DNA of 16,874 nucleotides from Candidatus Bathyarchaeota archaeon (GTDB lineage Archaea > Thermoproteota > Bathyarchaeia > Bathyarchaeales > WUQV01). Under the pieces are notes generated by a model, which was given only the letters and a program-made list of their open reading frames with translations, made no database searches and was not told the DNA's origin. The position numbers and the translations under genes are program-made. The stretch lies in the NCBI GenBank assembly GCA_009889585.1, contig WUQV01000030.1, forward strand, positions 1 through 16,874, given 5' to 3'. Shown one piece after another: positions 7,408-14,552 of the stretch (positions are counted from its first letter, which is position 1; every line of letters starts with the position of its first letter).

Positions 7408-7898
7408 TGACGTTCGATGTTCTCGTAGAGGCCATTCGGTTCATCCTGCCAGCGTATTGCGCGAACGCCGCGCCGGTGGTATTCGGAGGGGGGAAGCCGT
7501 TGGACTTGGGCAAGCCGTTCGTAAACGGAAGGCCCATCTTCGGAAGTAATAAAACGTTCAAGGGCTTCTTCTCCGGCTTGGCCGTCGGAGCCGCGATTAG
7601 CTGCATAGGAGGCGTTTTATTTCGTTACGACGTCCTCTTAGGCGTAACCATCTCCCTTGGGGCGTTGCTCGGCGACTTAATCGGATCCTTCGTAAAAAGG
7701 CGGCTGGGGATGGCCCCGGGGTCGCCATTGCCGATAGTCGATCAATTGGACTTCGTCGCAGGCGCCTTGCTCTTATCCTTAGCCATCTCGCCCCCTAGCT
7801 TAATCGTAGCGTTAACGATCGTAGCGATAACCCCGCCAATACATCTTTTGACGAATTGGATAGCGTACGCGTTAGGCCTAAAGGAGAAGCCTTGGTGA
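7407..7898 (+). CDS. carS: CDP-archaeol synthase
   Basis: This membrane enzyme activates 2,3-di-O-geranylgeranylglycerol phosphate with CTP, giving CDP-archaeol for polar lipid synthesis. The 163-aa sequence has the family signatures NKTFKGFFSG, GDLIGSFVKRRLGMAPG and LPIVDQLDFVAGALL, with about four to five hydrophobic helices (roughly residues 5-24, 50-70, 77-93, 112-128, 130-156). The ATG at 7407 overlaps the radB stop by one base, so the two are co-translated although functionally unrelated. Its presence identifies the host as an archaeon with ether lipids. Confidence 0.93.
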   Translation: MTFDVLVEAIRFILPAYCANAAPVVFGGGKPLDLGKPFVNGRPIFGSNKTFKGFFSGLAVGAAISCIGGVLFRYDVLLGVTISLGALLGDLIGSFVKRRLGMAPGSPLPIVDQLDFVAGALLLSLAISPPSLIVALTIVAITPPIHLLTNWIAYALGLKEKPW

Positions 7899-7981
7899 CC
7901 ACTATTTCGGTTCAGCTTAACGTTTAACTTCTCATATGGCCTAAGGGCGAGGCCTATAGAGCTAATGTCCACCTTTTAACG

Positions 7982-9259
7982 TTATTTAACGAGCTTCCCG
8001 CAATTCACGACGAGCTCCCCATCCTTAACGACTTTGTCGACTAAGTTGAAGCCGAAGCAATGACCTAAGAACCTGTAGTTCGGAACGTCTAATACGACGA
8101 AGTCGGCCCTCTTGCCTACCTCAAGGCTTCCGACTTCATGAGCTCGACGTACCGCATGGGCAGCGTTAATCGTAGCCGCTACTATGGCCTCGGCTGGCGT
8201 CATCCTCATCGTCCGACAGGCTAACGCTATGACGAGCTGTTGGCTCATCACTTGGCATATGGGGCTGAAGTCCGTGCCGAGGGCGACTGCTACGCCTTTG
8301 TTAATCATCTTACGGGCGTCGGCGTAACGATCGATCATCAACGTAAGGGGCGTCGTGGGAAGCGTAATGGCGATCACCCCTCCCTTCGCCATGGCGTCGA
8401 TTCCGACGTCTGACGCGAAAATCAAATGGTCGGCTGAGACGGCTCCTACTTCAGCCGCGAGCTCAGCCCCTCCGATTTGAGAGAGCTCATCGGCGTGAAC
8501 CTTCGGCAAGAGGCCGTTCTGCTTTCCGCTCAATAGGATCTTCCTCGCTTGTTCTACGTTAAAGGCCCCTCTTTCGCAAAAAACGTCGCAAAACTCCGCC
8601 AACTTAAGGCGGCCGACCTTTGGGAGAACGTCGCTTACGATAAACTCCACGTATTCATCGGGCCTTCCTTCGTACTCAGGCGGGACGACGTGCGCCCCTA
8701 AGAAGGTCGGCGTAACGTCGACGAAATGCTCTTCGTTTAAACGCTGCATTGCCTTAAGGCACTTTATCTCGTCCTCCTCGTTAAGACCATATCCGCTTTT
8801 CGCTTCAACGGTAGTCGTCCCATGTGTTAACATAACGTTCAACACCTCCTTTCCAGCTTCCACCAGCTCGTTCACGCTAGCTTTACGCGTCTCTCGAACA
8901 GTCCTCAATATCCCTCCTCCTCTCCTTAGGATTTCGACGTAATCAACGCCCTCTATCATCATCTCGAATTCATCCTCCCTCGAGCCAGCGAAGACAAGGT
9001 GGGTATGAGGGTCGACGAAGCCGGGCATGACGACCTTTCCATCGGCTTCAATCACCACGTCAGCTGTGAACCTCGCCTTAACATCGTCCGTCCTTTCGAC
9101 GGCAACTAACCTTCCGGCGCGAACGGCGACCGCTCCCCTCTTTATCACGCCCAGATCCCTCATTCGATCGCCAGCGAGCGGCCTTTCGCCTCCTCCCCTC
9201 AAAGTTACGACTTCGTTCGCTCCTTCGACGATTAAGTCGACTTCCTCCTTCATCATCAC
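7982..9259 (-). CDS. hutI: Imidazolonepropionase
   Basis: HutI hydrolyses 4-imidazolone-5-propanoate to N-formimino-L-glutamate, the third step of histidine degradation. It has the amidohydrolase fold: metal ligands HTH (residues 85-87 in DPHTHLVFAG), H255 (PKVHADEL), H278 (SADHLIFASD) and D330 (LGTDFSP), plus the substrate loop THGTTTVEAKSGYGL. At 425 aa it has normal length. The codons at 9259 read GTG-ATG-ATG; GTG overlaps the ftcD stop by 4 bp (GTGA), and the following ATG codons are alternative starts. The upstream ftcD uses the product, so the pair is one operon. hutH and hutU are not in the window. Confidence 0.95.
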   Translation of the reverse strand: MMMKEEVDLIVEGANEVVTLRGGGERPLAGDRMRDLGVIKRGAVAVRAGRLVAVERTDDVKARFTADVVIEADGKVVMPGFVDPHTHLVFAGSREDEFEMMIEGVDYVEILRRGGGILRTVRETRKASVNELVEAGKEVLNVMLTHGTTTVEAKSGYGLNEEDEIKCLKAMQRLNEEHFVDVTPTFLGAHVVPPEYEGRPDEYVEFIVSDVLPKVGRLKLAEFCDVFCERGAFNVEQARKILLSGKQNGLLPKVHADELSQIGGAELAAEVGAVSADHLIFASDVGIDAMAKGGVIAITLPTTPLTLMIDRYADARKMINKGVAVALGTDFSPICQVMSQQLVIALACRTMRMTPAEAIVAATINAAHAVRRAHEVGSLEVGKRADFVVLDVPNYRFLGHCFGFNLVDKVVKDGELVVNCGKLVK

Positions 9260-10167
9260 TGCCTCCTTCCTTCCATGGCCTCCCTAACGGCTAGCTCTAG
9301 AACTCGGCCTTCGACGATGTTGTCGACCTTTAGATAGTAGCCGACGACGTCGATAAGGGCCTTTAACGGAATCATGCCGCAAAACTCGGATCCAACGATC
9401 GGCACGTTGTAACGCTTCGCTTCAATCCTCACGAGCTCGAAAACCCTGTAGAGGGGGGTTCTTTCGAAGTCGAGGATGCTCATGCCGATTTGAGTTATGC
9501 CTCTTTCAGGGATCGAAGCTGCCATGGCCTTGACGTTCGAAAGCCCTCCTTTCTTAACGTGAAGCGCCTTCGCTATCCTCTTAGCTATCGATAAATCCGA
9601 CGTGCCGAGGTTGACGTTAAAGCCTACTAAAAGCTTACGGGCTCCTACAGCCGTCGCACCTGCCGTTAAATGAGGCTCCGGCGGGCCGAAGTCGGGCTCC
9701 CTCCCCGGCTCCTTCATCATTTGGCGAAGCCCTTCGTACTCACCCTTTCGAATCCAATCGAGGTCCTTCCTCTCCGGCCTCGTCGCGGCCTCTCCGTAAA
9801 GGTAAACTGGAACGTTACATCTTTCGGCGAACTCCTTACCTAACTCCTTAGCCAACCTTACGCATTCATCCATCGTAACCCCTTCGATGGGGATGAACGG
9901 GATTACGTCGACGGCTCCGATCCGAGGGTGTTGCCCTTTGTGCTTATTCATGTCGATGAGCTCCACGGCTTTAACGGCTGCGTTAAGAGCAGCCCTTAGA
10001 ACCGGCTCCTTACGGCCGACGAACGTTACGACGAGCCTGTTATAGTAGCTATCGTAAGTGTGGTCCAAGATGTGCACGCCGTTGACCTCGCGTATTTTCT
10101 CGAGGATCGTTTCCACAACGGCTTTGTCAGACGTGCTGAAGTTCGGGACGCATTCCACGACTTCCAT
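9256..10167 (-). CDS. ftcD: Glutamate formimidoyltransferase (single-domain FtcD)
   Basis: This enzyme transfers the formimino group of formiminoglutamate to a folate-type carrier, releasing glutamate. Motifs include CVPNFSTSD at the N-terminus, GQHPRIGAVDVIPFIPIEG with the catalytic His (H80), VYLYGEAA, and GFNVNLGTSDLSIAKRIAKA. At 303 aa it has only the transferase domain; the cyclodeaminase domain of animal FTCD is absent. Archaea may use tetrahydromethanopterin or a related carrier, which cannot be read from sequence. It is first in a two-gene operon with hutI (4-bp overlap). ATG 10167 is preceded by a GGGGA stretch. A decayed Toprim gene ends 32 bp upstream on the same strand. Confidence 0.93.
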   Translation of the reverse strand: MEVVECVPNFSTSDKAVVETILEKIREVNGVHILDHTYDSYYNRLVVTFVGRKEPVLRAALNAAVKAVELIDMNKHKGQHPRIGAVDVIPFIPIEGVTMDECVRLAKELGKEFAERCNVPVYLYGEAATRPERKDLDWIRKGEYEGLRQMMKEPGREPDFGPPEPHLTAGATAVGARKLLVGFNVNLGTSDLSIAKRIAKALHVKKGGLSNVKAMAASIPERGITQIGMSILDFERTPLYRVFELVRIEAKRYNVPIVGSEFCGMIPLKALIDVVGYYLKVDNIVEGRVLELAVREAMEGRRQ

Positions 10168-10198
10168 CGGCCGTCCCCTAAGCTCGAAATGGCCTTGC

Positions 10199-10573
10199 CT
10201 ACTTAGCGCTTCCCTTACTTAAGCGAGGAGGCTTAGTCATCGCCTGAGTATCCTCAAGGGGAATAGAAACCCTTAAGCCACGGCTAATTAACTCATTCCT
10301 TAGATTTTCGATTTGCTCCTTTGGGCTTTTCTCACCAGCGTCAGCTACTAACATTAAAGTCTTAGCATAACGTACGTAACCTCTAAGCGTAGCTACGTAA
10401 TCAGGAATCCCATATCTTCCACGTGAGAACGCCAAGTAGGTCCTAACCTCTCTAAGGAGTCTGAGAGATCCACATACAAACTCTATTACTTCCTTATCAT
10501 CACGACCTTCGCAGATTATTATAGCCTCGAACTTAAGTCTCTCTAACAGTTGAGTGATTGACATAAAGATCAA
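10199..10573 (-). CDS. Small Toprim-like (DUF3226/OLD-type) protein, degenerate
   Basis: IIICEGRDDKEVIEFVC is the first Toprim strand and Glu motif (E22). The second motif, where DxD binds metal, reads VADAGEKS (D78-A-G80), so the second Asp is missing. At 124 aa it lacks the C-terminal part found in related proteins and stops 32 bp before ftcD, so it is probably truncated. TTG 10573 overlaps the ATPase stop by 4 bp (TTGA); ATG 10564 is the alternative start. A tightly coupled AAA ATPase plus Toprim pair recalls OLD nucleases, Gabija GajA (fused) and PARIS AriA/AriB (separate), which suggests phage defence. That role is inferred; the partner gene is inactivated by an insertion. Confidence 0.6.
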   Translation of the reverse strand: MIFMSITQLLERLKFEAIIICEGRDDKEVIEFVCGSLRLLREVRTYLAFSRGRYGIPDYVATLRGYVRYAKTLMLVADAGEKSPKEQIENLRNELISRGLRVSIPLEDTQAMTKPPRLSKGSAK

Positions 10574-11492
10574 AAGATATCGATATATCTTACATCAATA
10601 CCTAGGTCTTCTAGGACTTCTACATCTACCTTCTTAAGCTGGCGAACGTAGATGCTTCCGTCTGGATCTCGTTCGAGGTGAAAGGCTCTAGCCTCCAACT
10701 CCGGCTGATCGAGCAGGATCTTCATGAACTCTGCGTTATGTGTACTTACGATCGCTTGATGGCCAGCCTTAACCAGCTCTGCCAAAAGGGCGCTAAGTTC
10801 GCGTTGAACGGCAGGATGTAAATGGGTTTCCGGCTCTTCAAGCAAGAGCACGGTCGGGCCAGGGGTTAACGATGATACGAGCCCTATCGCGAAGATCGTC
10901 TTTGCTCCATCGCTAAGATCCTCTAAATACAACCGCTGGCCGTCTACGACCGCGATAACATCTACGCCCCTCCCGACCTTCGACGGGACGCCAGTGAAGC
11001 GATCGACCTTTCGGTCGTAAACACTTGAAATTAAGGAGGCGAAGTAGTCGTCTAACGCTCTCTCTACGACCTCCCTCCAATGAGCGTAAATCACTTCAGC
11101 CTTAAACGTTTCTACATCCAGAAGTTCAGCTATCAAAGGCTTCGTCGTAGTAAGGTCGCGCAGGATCAGGTTGTCCCCGCAGCCCAAGCTAAGTTTGGCT
11201 TGAAATAAAAGCCCAGGGCCTTCAAGGCTCAATAGACAATCCCCTTTGTAATAATGAAGGAGTTGTTTCGCGGCTGTGGATTCTCTCCTACGACATAGGT
11301 ATTCATTTATCGAAGTACGATGCGCTACATCAGATGGTAGCGAAAGGATGGGATGATGCCCCGGAAGCACATGGTACTTTTCATGGTCCCCCTCTATTAC
11401 CTTAGGATCAACTGATGATGCTAAGTACGGTGATGTTGGTAAACGCGATAATCCTGATGCGAGGTAGACGGCTTCGAGCGCTGATGACTTAC
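10570..11492 (-). pseudogene. OLD/PARIS-like AAA ATPase, C-terminal part (split by a transposon)
   Basis: This is the larger piece of a 344-aa SMC/ABC-type ATPase whose first 38 codons lie at 12662-12773. From the junction it reads KSSALEAVYLASG (end of Walker A), then an insert domain, the ABC signature LEDLSDGAK, Walker B VLLLEEPETHLHPAVQ and the switch His VSTHNAEF. Joining 12662 to 11492 gives GRCGSGKSS with the frame unbroken. Downstream of the element the frame has no stop back to 11521, and a fragment could start at GTG 11370, but it would lack a P-loop and could not hydrolyse ATP. The stop overlaps the Toprim gene by 4 bp. All other motifs are intact, so the disruption looks recent. 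Confidence 0.88.
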
Positions 11493-11512
11493 ATGATAGC
11501 TCGACGAGAAAG

Positions 11513-11530
11513 CCTGCTCTTCAGAGCGGG
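11513..11530 (+). other. Left-end hairpin of the IS element
   Basis: CCTGCTC (11513-11519) pairs with GAGCGGG (11524-11530) with one G-T wobble, loop TTCA. It lies 20 nt inside the left end, the usual place for the TnpA recognition hairpin. Confidence 0.75.
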
Positions 11531-11546
11531 ATGAATCGTCAAAAGG

Positions 11547-11556
11547 CTTATAAAAG
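11547..11556 (+). promoter_or_regulatory. TATA box of tnpB
   Basis: CTTATAAAAG is a near-consensus archaeal TATA box with a purine-rich stretch just before it. It sets transcription start near 11578, so ATG 11557 cannot be the start and ATG 11590 is favoured. Confidence 0.7.
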
Positions 11557-11589
11557 ATGAATTGGCTTAGCGCATCAAGCGAGTCGCTC

Positions 11590-12615
11590 ATGAAGGCCGA
11601 GAAAACCATCAAGGCAAAAATCCTTGAGCTTCGCAAAGGGAAAGAAGAGCTTCTGAGGCAGGAATACGAAAGCTTTCAACGATACATGCGCGGGGAAAAG
11701 GCCACTCCATTATATTCAGCCACTAAACAACAGGCGGATAGGCTCCTTAAGAGGCTGAAAGGCAAGGTTAAGCCGAACAAGGAGTATCCGTTAATCCTCA
11801 GAAGGGATGTTTATCGAGCAAACACCAAGCTCACGCCTTACTGGCTTAAGATCCCAATCCATGGCGTTAAAGGCGGGATAAATGTTCCGATCAAAACTCA
11901 CGAGCCTATAACCGACGATATGGTCTGTAGGGAGGCTAAAATCATCAAAAAGGACGACGAATGGTTCGTCTACATCACGGTCGAGAAAGAGGTCGAGGAG
12001 AGAAACCCTAAATCGGTCTTAGCCGTAGACATAGGCATCCGATGGATAGCTACAACCGTGAGCTCGAACGATCCTAAGCCGAAGTTCTATGGAAAAGAGC
12101 TTAGAAGGGTCAAGGGGCACTTCTTCTACCTGCGAAGGTCTTTAGCGTTGAAGAAGGCATACAGAGCCATTAAGAGAATTGGGGATAAAGAAGGGAGGGT
12201 CGTTAACGATATACTGCATAAGATAAGCAGGACGGTAGTTAACCAAGCGCTGAAGAACGACTCCGCGATCATCCTCGGAAAGCTTAAAGGAATAAGGAAG
12301 CGCAATGGAGGCCGAAAGTTCAATAGAAAGCTCAACGGATTCCCATATTATAAGCTAACCCAGTTCATAGAGTACAAGGCAAGATGGCTTGGGATCAGGG
12401 TCATTAGAATAAGCGAGAGGAATACGTCAAGGCTATGCCATAGGTGCGGACGCAAAGGGACGCGGGTCGGAAGCTTCTTCGAATGCCCTAACTGCGGCTA
12501 CTCCTGTAACGCCGACTACAACGGAGCTATGAACATTCTAAGGCGGGGCATGGGCTACATGTCCATGCCAGGGGCCGCTTTGACACAGCCCGAACTCGGC
12601 ATGATGAAGCCTTAA
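11590..12615 (+). CDS. tnpB: TnpB with mutated RuvC-II site (probably nuclease-dead)
   Basis: The full-length protein is 341 aa from ATG 11590, which gives MKAEKTIKAKILELRKGKEE, a usual archaeal TnpB N-terminus; the frame is open to ATG 11557. RuvC-I is intact (SVLAVDIGIRWIA, D147), as is RuvC-III (CNADYNGAMNIL, D309). The zinc ribbon is complete (C283, C286, C299, C302). The RuvC-II segment reads AIILGKLKGI: G230 sits where TnpB has the catalytic Glu. The codon is GGA at 12277-12279, one transition from GAA. The TnpB at 3-503 keeps Glu in the matching IILENLKNI. The protein should still bind RNA and DNA but probably cannot cut, unless another Glu has taken over, as in some rearranged RuvC-II sites. 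Confidence 0.93.
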   Translation: MKAEKTIKAKILELRKGKEELLRQEYESFQRYMRGEKATPLYSATKQQADRLLKRLKGKVKPNKEYPLILRRDVYRANTKLTPYWLKIPIHGVKGGINVPIKTHEPITDDMVCREAKIIKKDDEWFVYITVEKEVEERNPKSVLAVDIGIRWIATTVSSNDPKPKFYGKELRRVKGHFFYLRRSLALKKAYRAIKRIGDKEGRVVNDILHKISRTVVNQALKNDSAIILGKLKGIRKRNGGRKFNRKLNGFPYYKLTQFIEYKARWLGIRVIRISERNTSRLCHRCGRKGTRVGSFFECPNCGYSCNADYNGAMNILRRGMGYMSMPGAALTQPELGMMKP

Positions 12616-12681
12616 GGCTGAAAAACCGAGAATCTCCTCACTTTAGTGAGGAGAGTGTCAACGCTACCGCATCGACCCATT
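12520..12681 (+). ncRNA. Predicted TnpB guide RNA (reRNA/omegaRNA) with host-derived guide
   Basis: TnpB guide RNAs cover the 3' end of tnpB and the right end of the element, and take about 16-20 nt of flanking DNA as guide. Here the scaffold would include the hairpin at 12634-12653, and the guide would begin at 12662 (CGCTACCGCATCGACCCATT). That guide plus a TTAC motif matches the empty ATPase site exactly. The 5' limit is a guess. Confidence 0.4.
12634..12653 (+). other. Right-end hairpin of the IS element
   Basis: CTCCTCAC (12634-12641) pairs perfectly with GTGAGGAG (12646-12653), loop TTTA. Eight nt separate it from the TCAA cleavage end at 12661. Confidence 0.85.
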
Positions 12682-12773
12682 AGGACGTTAATGGCCTTTA
12701 GATCCTTTAGTTCACAGCGCTTTATCCCACGGAATCCTTGTATAATGATGTTCGTTATTATCGGTTGGCTCAA
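12662..12773 (-). pseudogene. OLD/PARIS-like AAA ATPase, N-terminal part (split by a transposon)
   Basis: From TTG 12773 the minus strand reads 37 codons including IIIQGFRGIKRCELKDLKA and INVLMGRCGS, the first strand, the 'F+G/S' aromatic-basic start and the first half of the Walker A loop typical of AAA_15/AAA_21 ATPases. The next codon is split: G at 12662 plus GT from 11492-11491 makes GGT (Gly), giving GRCGSGKSS and continuing in frame into the C-terminal part at 11490. This piece has no function of its own. Start choice: TATA-like AT-rich stretch at 12803-12816, about 35 nt upstream. Confidence 0.9.
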
Positions 12774-12802
12774 GTTGACTCGCTTACTTAGTATTTCAAC
12801 GC

Positions 12803-12816
12803 TAAATTTTAATTTT
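12803..12816 (-). promoter_or_regulatory. TATA-like element of the interrupted ATPase-Toprim operon
   Basis: On the minus strand TAAAATTAAAATTT lies about 35 nt before TTG 12773, predicting a leader of around 10 nt. After insertion this promoter drives only the 37-codon fragment and antisense transcription into tnpB. Confidence 0.45.
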
Positions 12817-12944
12817 ACTTAAGCTCAGGGCTTCATGATTTCGGAAGCGTTCCTTAAGTTTAGCCGAATTGCGCGTTGGATTATGGAGAAGACGGTAAGC
12901 TTAAAGCTCATGGCGCGTACTCCTATGCGGTGAGGCCTTCGACG

Positions 12945-13532
12945 GTGGAGTTTGAAGCTCCTTCTTGGGATCAAATTTACGAGATGCTTTTGAACTTGGC
13001 CGAAAAGGTCCGAAGGGATGGCTTTAAGCCTGACGTTATCGTCGGCATCTCAAGGGGAGGATGGCCTCCTGCTCGCGTCCTTTCAGACCTTTTGGAGAAC
13101 CCGGAGCTTGCTAACGTTAAAGTGGAGTTTTACTTAGGAGTAGCGGAGACGAAGGGGGAGCCTGTTATCACTCAGCCTGTGTCAACGGATGTAAGGGGCA
13201 AAAGGGTTCTCGTTGTAGATGATGTAGCTGACACGGGTAAGAGCTTAAGCTTAGTTAAGTCGAATTTATTAGAATTAGGGTCTTTAGAAGTGAAAGTCGC
13301 AACGCTATATTATAAGCCTTGGAGTATATTTAAGCCTGATTATTATGAGAAGGAAACTCGAAAGTGGGTGATATTCCCTTGGGAGAGGATGGAGACCGTT
13401 CGTAATGTACTTATGAAGTATAAGGAAAGAGGTAAGGGTGTTGATGAGGTTAAGGATGTGCTTATAAAATCTGGAATGAGCCAAGAACTCGTTGAAAGGT
13501 TCATACGAAAGGTCCTTGAGGATTTGAAGTAA
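12945..13532 (+). CDS. Purine-type phosphoribosyltransferase
   Basis: A type I PRTase, likely hypoxanthine/guanine or xanthine salvage. It has the PRPP loop VLVVDDVADTGKS (residues 88-100 from GTG 12945), the strand and loop DVIVGISRGGWPPARVLSDLL, and PWERMETVRN near the C-terminus. The frame opens at TTG 12876, but GTG 12945 gives MEFEAPSWDQIYEM, a natural family start, with GGTGAGG 10 nt upstream and a TATA-like TTAAAG near 12902; the 23 extra codons do not look conserved. Length from GTG is 195 aa. The C-terminal 40 residues add a helical extension (KGVDEVKDVLIKSGMSQELV). It is followed after 1 bp by cgi121. The base specificity cannot be read. Confidence 0.87.
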   Translation: MEFEAPSWDQIYEMLLNLAEKVRRDGFKPDVIVGISRGGWPPARVLSDLLENPELANVKVEFYLGVAETKGEPVITQPVSTDVRGKRVLVVDDVADTGKSLSLVKSNLLELGSLEVKVATLYYKPWSIFKPDYYEKETRKWVIFPWERMETVRNVLMKYKERGKGVDEVKDVLIKSGMSQELVERFIRKVLEDLK

Positions 13533-13533
13533 T

Positions 13534-14103
13534 ATGATCCTTAAGCAGCTTGAGGGCTTTGAGAAGTACGTAGCTATCTTAGGCTTAAGGGGCGTTAAGA
13601 TAGATAACGTCGAAGGCTTCATCGATGAGGTGAATAAAAGGTTACGGAACGTCGTCGTTCAATTCTTTAACGCGAGGCTCGTGGCAGGTTGGGAGCATCT
13701 TTACTTCGCGGCGTTAAACGCGTTAACTGCGTTTAAGAATAAGTCGAACGTTTCGAAGAGCTTAGCGATGGAAGCGCTACTTTACGCATCAGCTCAACAT
13801 CAGATAAAGAAGGCCTTAGAGCTTTTTGGGATAAAGCCTCATACGACGGACGTAGCCGTCCTCATTTTAGCTGAGGAGCTTAAGGGCGTAAACGAAGCCA
13901 TAGGGGCGATCCTCGAATTGACTTCAGCTCAAGAGGACGACGTAGTCCTAAAGCTGACTGAGGAGAAGTTCGACGTTATGAAGAGGGCCTTCGGCATCTC
14001 CGATTTAGAACTGAAGGTTAGGTTAAGCAGGGGGATCTTAAAGGAGGACGCGTTAAAGGACTTAGTGATCGAGCATATGGCCTTATTAATAACTCAATTA
14101 TAA
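13534..14103 (+). CDS. cgi121: KEOPS complex subunit Cgi121
   Basis: Cgi121 is the tRNA-binding subunit of KEOPS, which with Kae1, Bud32 and Pcc1 makes t6A37 on ANN-decoding tRNAs. Signatures are VVQFFNARLVAGWEHLYFAALNAL near residue 40 and SKSLAMEALLYASAQHQIKKALELFGI, the typical helix pair, followed by the strand TDVAVLIL. At 189 aa it is slightly longer than usual because of a charged C-terminal helix region (EEKFDVMKRAFGISDLELK). ATG 13534 lies 1 bp after the stop of the phosphoribosyltransferase, so the two are co-transcribed. Other KEOPS genes are not in the window. Confidence 0.88.
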   Translation: MILKQLEGFEKYVAILGLRGVKIDNVEGFIDEVNKRLRNVVVQFFNARLVAGWEHLYFAALNALTAFKNKSNVSKSLAMEALLYASAQHQIKKALELFGIKPHTTDVAVLILAEELKGVNEAIGAILELTSAQEDDVVLKLTEEKFDVMKRAFGISDLELKVRLSRGILKEDALKDLVIEHMALLITQL

Positions 14104-14259
14104 TCTAGATTCACGCGTCCATAGCTGAACTCATCACGTGATAATCTAAATTCGAACTTTAAGAAATTCAGCGTAAGTCTTAGGTAGCCTTTAAGATGAA
14201 AAGAGCTGCATGAACATGTAAGCTGTGAAAAGCCTTTAAAGAGTTCCTAGGGGAGGCCC

Positions 14260-14509
14260 CAGAGGCTTATGGAGTGGATTTCTCGATAGGGCTAGGTTTT
14301 AAAGAGGCTCGATGTAGAAGCCTATGGAAAGGCTAGAGGAAGGTTTATTTCTGAAGCTAGGAGGATGGCGGCATTAGGCTTAGCTTTCATAGTTTCCCGT
14401 AAGGATTAGGGTCTTAATTGAGGCTTAGAAGATGATGGAGAAACATCATGTTTACGTAGCAGATGCTCTATAGATGGCTTCAGTTAGAATTCTCTCCTTC
14501 AAGAGCTAA
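14260..14509 (+). pseudogene. Relic of a PIN-domain (VapC-like) toxin
   Basis: The gap 14104-14552 has no intact gene. In one frame 14435-14509 reads MMEKHHVYVADAL-stop-MASVRILSF. YVADALQMASV is the usual third acidic motif region of PIN nucleases, and CAG to TAG would explain the stop at 14471. Earlier sequence in other frames (GVDFSIGLGFKEAR near 14272, ISEARRMAALGLAFIVSRKD near 14350) is compatible with the rest of a PIN domain. Frames change and stops intervene, so this is a dead copy. No antitoxin is seen. The call rests mainly on one motif. Confidence 0.4.
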
Positions 14510-14552
14510 TCCTACCATAATTTAGCTTAAGCTTCAAATTATGCTAATAAGG

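Larger units (their letters stand above)
11493..12661 (+). mobile_element. IS200/IS605-type element, IS608-like ends, tnpB only
   Basis: The boundaries are set by rejoining the interrupted ATPase. The left flank ends in TTAC (11489-11492) and the right end closes with TCAA (12658-12661), the same tetranucleotides IS608 uses for cleavage. There is no target duplication, as expected of this family. Length is 1169 bp. Contents: left-end hairpin 11513-11530, a strong TATA box, tnpB, and right-end hairpin 12634-12653. No tnpA is present, so movement would need TnpA in trans. Confidence 0.93.

Noticed and set aside
11557..11589. Upstream ATG 11557 as the tnpB start
   Set aside because: It directly follows the TATA box, so it would not be in the transcript, and the extra 11 residues do not resemble TnpB N-termini.
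13305..13622. 105-aa minus-strand ORF
   Set aside because: Antisense to the phosphoribosyltransferase-cgi121 junction, with no family features.
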